Source: Sva-07 sp031430875 (GTDB lineage Bacteria > Actinomycetota > Acidimicrobiia > Acidimicrobiales > Ilumatobacteraceae). From it: DNA of 7,047 nt. This document shows, one piece after another, positions 1-4,918 of the stretch. The notes under the pieces were generated by a model. That model worked only from the letters and a program-made list of their open reading frames with translations, was not told the DNA's origin and searched no databases. The stretch's first letter is position 1. Each line of letters begins with the position of its first letter. Position numbers and translations under genes: made by a program. The stretch spans positions 1 to 7,047 of the forward strand of contig JANPCI010000394.1 in assembly GCA_031430875.1 (NCBI GenBank), given 5' to 3'.

Positions 1-1
1 G

Positions 2-472
2 TCGGAACTGTTCCAGGTGGTGTGCTCGATCGGTGGCCGCCAGGGTTGGTACACGAGCGACTGGCTCTGGACCGTTCGCGGGGTGCTCGACTCGTTGATC
101 GGGGGAGTGGGCATGCGCCGTGGGCGACTCCACCCGTCTCAATTGTCCGTCGGCGATCCCCTCGATTTCTGGCGCGTCGAAGCGCTCGACACCGATCAGG
201 TGCTGCGCCTGCGCGCCGAGATGCGTCTGCCTGGCGAAGCCTGGCTGCAATGGGAGATCGAGCCGACTCCCACTGGTGCAACCATCGTCCAGACGGCCCG
301 ATACCACCCGCGTGGCCTGCTGGGCCGCGCCTACTGGATTGCCGTCGCACCGTTTCACCGGTTCATCTTTCCGGGGCTCCTGGCGGGCATCTGCGGTGAT
401 GCCGAACGGTTGCACGCCTACGTCGAACACAGAGTTCCGAATTCCATCGACCGGGTCGTTCAATCGCCGTGA
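2..472 (+). CDS. SDR-family oxidoreductase with C-terminal DUF2867 domain (5'-truncated)
   Basis: The open frame enters from the left edge (first full codon at 2) and ends at TGA 470-472, giving 156 visible residues. The start and the N-terminal NAD(P)-binding Rossmann half lie outside the window. What remains reads like the DUF2867 domain that follows the Rossmann half in YbjT-like SDR proteins: SIGGRQGWY near the start, then a tryptophan-rich stretch (DWLWTVRGVLD), the GGVGMRRGR motif, VGDPLDFWRVEALD, the strand AEMRLPGEAWLQWEI, and a final helix YWIAVAPFHRFIFPGLL. Family members are putative NAD(P)H-dependent reductases; the substrate is unknown. The stop overlaps the start of the next gene (GTGA, 469-472), so the two are very likely co-transcribed and translationally coupled. 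Family assignment is recognised from the sequence pattern. The catalytic half cannot be checked here. Confidence 0.85.
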   Translation, partial: SELFQVVCSIGGRQGWYTSDWLWTVRGVLDSLIGGVGMRRGRLHPSQLSVGDPLDFWRVEALDTDQVLRLRAEMRLPGEAWLQWEIEPTPTGATIVQTARYHPRGLLGRAYWIAVAPFHRFIFPGLLAGICGDAERLHAYVEHRVPNSIDRVVQSP

Positions 473-840
473 CCGTCCCGTCGAAGGTGTGCGCCTCATG
501 TGGCCGGACGATGACGTGGCGGGCTGGTTGGGCGAAGAACTGGGAGGAGGTGCGCTACTGCTCCGATCGGTGCCGGAAGCGCAAGGTACGGCGGGTCGAC
601 ACGGCATTGGAGGCGGCGATCCTCACACTGCTCGGCGACGGTGCCCGCAGCGCCACCATCTGTCCGAGTGACGCTGCTCGCTCCGTTGATCCAGATGGTT
701 GGCAGGCACTGATGGAACCAGCTCGTTGCGCAGCGCGACGCCTGGTTGCGGCTGGCGACGTGGAGATCATTCAGGGTGGGCGCGTCGTTGATCCCTCGTC
801 GTGCAAGGGCCCCATCCGGATTCGACGCGCCGGCGCCTGA
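469..840 (+). CDS. DUF2256-DUF3253 fusion protein, small zinc-ribbon-like protein
   Basis: A 123-aa protein starting at GTG 469, inside the stop of the upstream SDR gene. Residues 5-40 match DUF2256: a four-cysteine cluster C8-x2-C11 and C31-x3-C35 around a tryptophan-rich spacer (TMTWRAGWAKNWEEVRYCSD) and ending in a basic RCRKRK tail. This probably binds zinc. Residues 44-118 match DUF3253: a helical, winged-helix-like unit with LEAAILTLL, TICPSDAAR, WQALMEPARCAARRL and the closing GRVVDPSSCKGPIRIR. Neither domain has an established biochemical role. A nucleic-acid-binding or regulatory function is plausible from the fold pattern but is inference. DUF2256 proteins are often found near cryptochrome/photolyase genes, and a FeS photolyase lies about 4 kb downstream on the opposite strand. 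The 4-nt overlap fixes the start well. Confidence 0.88.
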   Translation: MTVPSKVCASCGRTMTWRAGWAKNWEEVRYCSDRCRKRKVRRVDTALEAAILTLLGDGARSATICPSDAARSVDPDGWQALMEPARCAARRLVAAGDVEIIQGGRVVDPSSCKGPIRIRRAGA

Positions 841-871
841 GCAGGCCGCGGCGAAGCGATGGGTGCCGGCG

Positions 872-906
872 TCGACACCGCGAACCGCCGAAGGTACGGT
901 TCGGCC
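872..906 (+). promoter_or_regulatory. Predicted leaderless promoter of the amidohydrolase operon
   Basis: TCGACA (872-877, five of six bases of TTGACA) is followed after exactly 17 nt by TACGGT (895-900), which fits the actinobacterial TAnnnT -10 pattern. ATG 907 begins 6 nt after the -10 box, where transcription would be expected to start. This implies a leaderless mRNA and leaves no room for a Shine-Dalgarno site. It also argues against the longer in-frame ATG at 859, which would place the promoter inside the gene. The boxes are visible in the sequence; promoter activity is inferred. Confidence 0.5.
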
Positions 907-2013
907 ATGGCAACAAACGTCCCAGCTGTGCATGGCCGCATCAACGACCTCGACAGCCACCTCCAGGTGCCGATCTCCCGCTGGGGCGAAGTGTTCGGCG
1001 AGGCCACCGCCCGCTTCGGCGAGCGGTTCGCACACATCCCGTACTTCGACGACACCGACGAACCCGAACTCACCACCGAATCGGTGTGGACGACCAAGAG
1101 CACCGCCGCACCAGGGGCCTGCACCCCCGAGGGGCGACTTGCCGCTCTGGACGTGATGGGCATCGAACGTCAGCTGATCTTCCCCCAGGTCATCCTGGCC
1201 GCGTCGGCGTGGGCTGATCACCCGAATGCCGCACCCGTATTGCGCGAGTACAACGATGCCGTGCTGCACTGGACATCGGAGGGCGGCGGGCGCCTCCGGC
1301 CGACGGCACTGCTCAACCTCACCACGATCGATGGCGCCATCGCCGAAGCCGCACGGGTCGCGGCGGGTGGCGCTCGCGCCGTGCTCATCCAGGACGGCGT
1401 CGCCCCTGGAGGCTTTTCGCCTGCTGCACCCGAGGTCGACCCGCTGTGGGCACTCCTCGCCGACGCCGGCATGCCCGTGACGTTCCATATCGGAGGCCAG
1501 GATGGCTTCTTCGGCAGCGACGCATGGCCCGATGCCGACACGCTGCGGCCCGGCGGTTTCTCGACCGGTGAGCCCGTCGGCGCGCACATGCTGGCAACGA
1601 TGCACCTCTCCGTTCAGAACTACCTCTCCGCGATGCTCTACGGCGGTGTGTTCGACCGGCACCCCGGCCTGCGCGTCGGAGTGATCGAACTCGGCGCCAT
1701 GTGGGTAGGCCCGTTCGTCGACTTCCTCGAAGACCGCCTCCAGATGTCGCGACGCCTGCGCGACGGCCTGAAGCGCCACCCGGCCGAGGTCTTCGTCGAC
1801 CAGATCCGCGTGACACCGTTCTTCTGGGAGCGCACCGCCCGCCAGATCGAGCGCTACGGCATGCCAGAGGTCTACGCGTTCTCCACCGACTTCCCGCACC
1901 CCGAAGGTGGCACCGACCCGATCGGCCGTCTGGCCGCTGACATCGAGCCCCTCGGCGACGACGCCGTCGAGGCCTTCTTCGTACGCAACGCCGAACTCCT
2001 GCTCCCGGCCTGA
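907..2013 (+). CDS. Amidohydrolase family 2 protein (ACMSD-like metal-dependent hydrolase/decarboxylase)
   Basis: A 368-aa protein when started at ATG 907; a 16-residue longer form from ATG 859 is possible but disfavoured by the promoter-like sequence ahead of 907. It has the amidohydrolase-2 (PF04909) layout. The N-terminal metal motif is DLDSHLQVP (D16, H18), in place of the classic HxH. A strand-end histidine follows in VTFHIGG (H194). The family core LSAMLYGGVFDRHPGLRVGVIELGAMWV lies around residues 240-267 (H252, E261), and the C-terminal catalytic aspartate sits in FSTDFPHPEGG (D328). Relatives include ACMSD and gamma-resorcylate decarboxylase, which are metal-dependent decarboxylases or hydrolases in aromatic or ketone catabolism. 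The actual substrate cannot be told from sequence. It is first in a tight run with the oxidase gene 22 nt downstream. No signal peptide is seen, so it is probably cytoplasmic. Confidence 0.9.
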   Translation: MATNVPAVHGRINDLDSHLQVPISRWGEVFGEATARFGERFAHIPYFDDTDEPELTTESVWTTKSTAAPGACTPEGRLAALDVMGIERQLIFPQVILAASAWADHPNAAPVLREYNDAVLHWTSEGGGRLRPTALLNLTTIDGAIAEAARVAAGGARAVLIQDGVAPGGFSPAAPEVDPLWALLADAGMPVTFHIGGQDGFFGSDAWPDADTLRPGGFSTGEPVGAHMLATMHLSVQNYLSAMLYGGVFDRHPGLRVGVIELGAMWVGPFVDFLEDRLQMSRRLRDGLKRHPAEVFVDQIRVTPFFWERTARQIERYGMPEVYAFSTDFPHPEGGTDPIGRLAADIEPLGDDAVEAFFVRNAELLLPA

Positions 2014-2017
2014 GAAC

Positions 2018-2025
2018 AGGAGAGG
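2018..2025 (+). promoter_or_regulatory. Shine-Dalgarno site for the alternative oxidase gene
   Basis: AGGAGAGG lies in the short gap after the amidohydrolase stop and ends 10 nt before TTG 2036 (13 nt before GTG 2039). It is the clearest ribosome-binding site in the window and supports the upstream start of the oxidase gene. Confidence 0.55.
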
Positions 2026-2035
2026 CTTCAACTAA

Positions 2036-2803
2036 TTGGTGCTAAAGTGCACTTATGATCCCTCTCGTCCCGAGCGTGTTGCCGTGAATCAGACGGTGCT
2101 GCCTCCGGGGCCTGTCACCGAGGCGATCGGCTCTCGGGCGCTGTTCGGACCGATCGAGTATCTGCGACATGACGACCTGGTCGCTGCTCAGGCGGCCACG
2201 CTCGCGGGCCCGACGCGGCGTCACTCGTTCGCTGCGAGGATCCTGTTTCGCACGATGGATGCCTTGTACGGGCGGGACCGCTCACTCGAGAAGTTCAGGG
2301 TGCTCGAACTCGTTGCGCGGGTGCCGTATCAGGCATGGGAGAACGTTGCCTACGTCGCTGTGACACACACGGCGAGCCAACCAGGCTTCGCCCGCCATGT
2401 GTTCGACCGGGTGCGCACCGCACGATGGGAGCAGGACAACGAGCAGTGGCACCTGCTCATCATGGAAGAGCTGACGGCCGGCCAACGGCGGGGCCTCGTG
2501 CGCAGTCGTGTGATCCCTCAGGTGCTGGCCTTCGGCTACTACCAGCTGTCGTGGTTTCTCTACGTAGTGCGCCCCAAGTGGAGCTACCGGCTGAACGCCG
2601 ACTTCGAAGACCACGCCGAACACGAGTATGCGCTGCTCGTGCAGGAGCATCCGGAATGGGAAGCGATGCACTACCAAGGGGAGTTCGCCGAAGACTTCGG
2701 CACGTACGACAGCCTGGCTGATCTGATCCGCCAAATCGGCTACGACGAACGTCTCCACAAGATCGAGAGCGAGCAGAACATGCTCGCTCCGCGTTTCGGC
2801 TGA
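2036..2803 (+). CDS. Alternative oxidase (AOX/PTOX-like di-iron quinol oxidase)
   Basis: A 255-aa protein when started at TTG 2036. It shows the full alternative-oxidase signature: LELVARVPY (E91), NEQWHLLIMEEL (E136, H139), FEDHAEHEY (E191, with Y198 seven residues on, the position of the catalytic tyrosine), and YDERLH (E238, H241). All six expected di-iron ligands are therefore present. Family members are non-proton-pumping quinol:O2 oxidoreductases bound to one leaflet of the membrane; they act as an electron safety valve. ARVPY and LLIMEEL resemble plastid PTOX more than mitochondrial AOX, but the third-to-fourth glutamate spacing (47) is shorter than in plant PTOX, so no exon-8-like insert is apparent. 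The first two glutamates are 45 apart, about six more than in plant PTOX. The start is uncertain: codons before GTG 2084 have only about 50% GC at third positions, so a 239-aa form is possible. It sits between the amidohydrolase and GNAT-AAA+ genes. Confidence 0.9.
   Translation: MVLKCTYDPSRPERVAVNQTVLPPGPVTEAIGSRALFGPIEYLRHDDLVAAQAATLAGPTRRHSFAARILFRTMDALYGRDRSLEKFRVLELVARVPYQAWENVAYVAVTHTASQPGFARHVFDRVRTARWEQDNEQWHLLIMEELTAGQRRGLVRSRVIPQVLAFGYYQLSWFLYVVRPKWSYRLNADFEDHAEHEYALLVQEHPEWEAMHYQGEFAEDFGTYDSLADLIRQIGYDERLHKIESEQNMLAPRFG
2045..2059 (+). promoter_or_regulatory. Palindrome AAGTGCACTT abutting a -10-like TATGAT; possible operator/internal promoter
   Basis: A perfect 10-bp palindrome AAGTGCACTT (2045-2054) overlaps the first base of TATGAT (2054-2059), a good -10 box, in a locally AT-rich patch. 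A weaker outer dyad (GGTGC at 2038-2042 against GCAC at 2049-2052) surrounds it. No convincing -35 box is seen at 16-18 nt. If real, it would give the oxidase and GNAT-AAA+ genes their own regulated promoter, and translation would then start at GTG 2084. The elements are seen directly; the function is inferred. Confidence 0.3.
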
Positions 2804-2811
2804 CCGTTGCC

Positions 2812-4080
2812 ATGATGCCGGTGATCAGGGATCTGTTGCTGTCGGACATCGGTCCGGCTGTTCGACTGCTCGAGGAGTGCCGCGGGCTTGCTGATACCAA
2901 GCCGGCCGACATCGCCCAGTTCGTCAATGACGTCTCGTCTGGCGCGCCCGGTGTGGTCGCAGTCGACGGCGACAGGATCGTCGGTCTGGTGCAGGCGCGT
3001 ACGGTCGCCGATGACGCCTGGATCAACGTCGTGGTGATCGACCCGCACTGGCGTCACCAGGGAGTCGGCTCGTCGATGATTCAGCGGCTCGAGGACAAGC
3101 TGCTGCACCTCGGCGTCAGGAAGATCTCTGCGCTGCTCTCGGGCGCTCAGGCCGGCGAGACCGCGTTGGTCAATCGGGGCTTCGAACCGACGCACGGGCT
3201 GGTGCTCTACGAGAAGCTCGAACCGTTGGAGCCCACCGCGATGCGAATCGTCGATCAGTACGGCGGCGAGATCCTGTCGGATCGACTGTGGGACCAGGTC
3301 GCAGGAATGGACGCCGAGAAGCGGATCATCGACGGCCGGGTTGTCGCACCGCTCTCGGACCCCGAGATGGCGCAACGAATCGGGGTGCGCGCTCCGGCGA
3401 CCGTGATGTTGTTCGGTCCACCGGGAACCGGCAAGACGACGTTCGCCAAAGCAATTGCGGGCCGTCTGGGCTGGCCGTTCATCGAGCTGCTCCCTTCGAA
3501 ACTCGAAAGCGGCGACGACTCGATGTCGGCCGAACTGCGGCTGGCGATGACGGACTTGTTGCAACTCGATCGAGCGGTCGTCTTCATCGACGAGTTCGAT
3601 GAGATCGCTTCGGCGCGTGAACGTAACCCCGCAACCAAGGGTGTGGTCAACGAACTGCTGAAGATGATCCCCTCATTCAGATCGGCCCCGGGGCACCTTC
3701 TGGTTTGTGCGACCAACTTCGTGGCCGGAATCGACGCTGCGGTCCTGCGCCCGGGCCGGTTCGATCTGGTCATTCCCATCGGACCTCCCGATCTCAGTGC
3801 ACGCACCGCACTGTGGGAAGCCGCATTGGCACCGCTCGATCAGCGGTGCGTCGACGTCGAGGTGCTGGCGAGATCGACCGATGGCTACACGCCGGGCGAC
3901 GTCGAACTCGCGGCGCAGCGCGCTGCGGCGGCAGCATTCGACCGGGTACGTGCAGGCAGCGAGCCGTCGCACATCACGGCAGATGACCTGAGAGCAGCGG
4001 TCGAGCGCACCCCGGCGTCGGTCACCGCCGACATCCGGGCACGATTCGGTGACGAAGTCGATCGTTTCGCTCGCGTGTGA
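2812..4080 (+). CDS. GNAT acetyltransferase fused to a Cdc48/FtsH-like AAA+ ATPase
   Basis: A single uninterrupted 422-aa frame with two domains. Residues 3-137 are a GNAT fold: PVIRDLLLSDIGPAVRLLEE at the start, the acetyl-CoA loop RHQGVGSSM (R81, G84, G86) after INVVVIDPHW, and the closing NRGFEPTHGLVLYEKLE. Residues 158-397 are a classic AAA+ module: the lead-in WDQVAG, Walker A GPPGTGKTT (202-210, K208), Walker B VVFIDEFDE (D260, E261), the sensor-1 region CATNF (N302), arginine fingers in LRPGRFD (R313, R316), and the C-terminal helical lid with GYTPGDVELAAQRAA. All residues needed for ATP hydrolysis appear present. The likely role is ATP-driven remodelling coupled to acetylation of a protein, tRNA or small molecule; the target is unknown. 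TmcA also joins ATPase and GNAT parts, but its ATPase is helicase-like and N-terminal. The start is 8 nt after the oxidase stop with no clear Shine-Dalgarno site; ATG 2815 is an equal alternative. Confidence 0.9.
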   Translation: MMPVIRDLLLSDIGPAVRLLEECRGLADTKPADIAQFVNDVSSGAPGVVAVDGDRIVGLVQARTVADDAWINVVVIDPHWRHQGVGSSMIQRLEDKLLHLGVRKISALLSGAQAGETALVNRGFEPTHGLVLYEKLEPLEPTAMRIVDQYGGEILSDRLWDQVAGMDAEKRIIDGRVVAPLSDPEMAQRIGVRAPATVMLFGPPGTGKTTFAKAIAGRLGWPFIELLPSKLESGDDSMSAELRLAMTDLLQLDRAVVFIDEFDEIASARERNPATKGVVNELLKMIPSFRSAPGHLLVCATNFVAGIDAAVLRPGRFDLVIPIGPPDLSARTALWEAALAPLDQRCVDVEVLARSTDGYTPGDVELAAQRAAAAAFDRVRAGSEPSHITADDLRAAVERTPASVTADIRARFGDEVDRFARV

Positions 4081-4115
4081 TGAGCATGCTCGAAGCGTGC
4101 GTTGACAAGCTCAGG

Positions 4116-4129
4116 TAGCGTCACTTCTC
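4116..4129 (+). promoter_or_regulatory. Possible leaderless -10 element of the DoxX-like gene
   Basis: TAGCGT (4116-4121) lies 8 nt before ATG 4130, fits TAnnnT and shares the AGGTA context with the box ahead of the amidohydrolase gene. No Shine-Dalgarno site precedes this ATG. A perfect TTGACA at 4102-4107 is only 8 nt upstream of TAGCGT, too close for normal pairing, and no -35 box is seen at 17 nt. Weak evidence. Confidence 0.3.
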
Positions 4130-4507
4130 ATGAAGCTGATCGGCAAACTCGCCCAGACCGCAGCAGCACTGTGGATCTTGAACGTCTGGACCCGCCGGTT
4201 CAACAAGGACACCGGGTATCGGGGCGGCAACGCAACGAACATGAAAGAGGAGTTCGAGGAGTACGGGCTGTCCGAGTCGACGATGTACGCAGTTGGCGCC
4301 GCCAAGGTGAGCTTGGCGGGCTTGATGCTTGCGGGGCTCGCGGCCCCACGGCTCTCTCGACCCGCTTCGATCGGCCTTGCGATGTTCATGCTGGGTGCCA
4401 TCGGGATGCACATCAAAGTCGGAGACAGCGTCAAGCGATACCTTCCTGCGCTGTCGGTTTTCTCCCTGGCGACGGTTGCAGCACTGCTCAACGGCGACGA
4501 CCGCTGA
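4130..4507 (+). CDS. DoxX-like integral membrane protein
   Basis: A 125-aa protein from ATG 4130, 49 nt after the GNAT-AAA+ gene. It has a weak N-terminal hydrophobic segment (about 8-20), a hydrophilic loop ending in EFEEYGLS (41-48), then three clear membrane segments near residues 52-71, 79-95 and 103-120. This four-helix plan with EFxxYG before helix two and MHIKVGD (93-99) after helix three is typical of DoxX-like families. DoxX/DoxD proteins were first described as parts of a thiosulfate:quinone oxidoreductase, and mycobacterial DoxX takes part in a membrane redox complex; most small family members have no proven function. It converges on a second DoxX-like gene (4538-4912, minus) with which it shares the EF[ER]xYG core. 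A role in membrane redox balance is inference. Confidence 0.8.
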   Translation: MKLIGKLAQTAAALWILNVWTRRFNKDTGYRGGNATNMKEEFEEYGLSESTMYAVGAAKVSLAGLMLAGLAAPRLSRPASIGLAMFMLGAIGMHIKVGDSVKRYLPALSVFSLATVAALLNGDDR

Positions 4508-4509
4508 CC

Positions 4510-4542
4510 AACACGTCACCGACGCATCACTGACACGTCACT
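4510..4542. repeat. Three imperfect 11-bp tandem repeats in the convergent DoxX-DoxX gap
   Basis: Three adjacent 11-mers, AACACGTCACC, GACGCATCACT and GACACGTCACT, fill the gap between the two convergent DoxX-like genes and run into the last codons of the minus-strand one. The first and third share ACACGTCAC at a 22-bp interval. No strong stem-loop with a T-run is present, so there is no obvious intrinsic terminator; the best palindrome is TGAC-AC-GTCA (4531-4540). Confidence 0.55.
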
Positions 4543-4912
4543 GCGAGAGAAAGAGCACGACGAGCACTGCGTTCAGGGCAGCCAGCAACGCTGCAGGCAC
4601 CATGAGACGCGGTGCGTCGTGGATCCTGTAGCGCACGATCAACCCGAGGATCATCAGTGTGGTGAGCCCCGCAGCCGCCAAGGCACCCAACGGTGCGACG
4701 GCAAGGCCGAGGATCACTGCGGTTGCGCCGAGTACCTCCAAGACGCCGACCAGTTGGCGAACGGCTGGCATTCCGTACCGCTCGAACTCACCCCGCAACT
4801 CTGTGCGGAACAAGACCCTGAACCCGTAGTAGAGGAACGCCAGACCCGAGACGAGGGCGAGCAGCACCAGAACCACAATGGACCGTACGTCGGTGTTCCC
4901 CGCCGCACACAA
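4538..4912 (-). CDS. DoxX-like integral membrane protein, downstream of photolyase
   Basis: A 124-aa protein from TTG 4912, 6 nt after the photolyase stop. A GGAGAG stretch in the end of the photolyase gene lies about 12 nt ahead of this TTG, suggesting coupled translation. Four hydrophobic segments lie near residues 11-31, 51-71, 74-95 and 103-122, with the DoxX-like core GEFERYGMPAVRQLVGVLEVLGATAVILGLA between 41 and 71. That core aligns with EFEEYGLSES...VSLAGLMLAGLA in the convergent neighbour. An alternative start is GTG 4876, which is preceded at 5 nt by TACGGT, the same -10-like hexamer seen before the amidohydrolase gene; that would give a 112-aa protein beginning directly in the first membrane segment. 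Family known, function unknown. Placement behind a photolyase suggests co-expression under light or oxidative stress (inference). Confidence 0.8.
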   Translation of the reverse strand: MCAAGNTDVRSIVVLVLLALVSGLAFLYYGFRVLFRTELRGEFERYGMPAVRQLVGVLEVLGATAVILGLAVAPLGALAAAGLTTLMILGLIVRYRIHDAPRLMVPAALLAALNAVLVVLFLSQ

Positions 4913-4918
4913 CCGGCG

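Noticed and set aside
859..906. 16-residue N-terminal extension of the amidohydrolase from ATG 859
   Set aside because: No good ribosome-binding site precedes it, and a well-spaced promoter with its -10 box 6 nt before ATG 907 lies within it. High third-position GC there is not decisive, so the longer form is not fully excluded.
496..2031. 511-aa open frame on the minus strand opposite the DUF2256-DUF3253 and amidohydrolase genes
   Set aside because: It lies antisense to two well-recognised proteins, has no recognisable domain, and is expected from high-GC codon bias that suppresses stops on the opposite strand.
4102..4131. Perfect TTGACA at 4102-4107 as a standard -35 box
   Set aside because: At 17-18 nt spacing the -10 position falls on TTCTCA or TCTCAT at the start codon itself, so transcription would begin inside the DoxX-like gene; no valid downstream start is available.
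4531..4540. TGAC-AC-GTCA palindrome as an intrinsic terminator
   Set aside because: Arms of four bases with a two-base centre and no T-run on either side cannot form a usual terminator hairpin.
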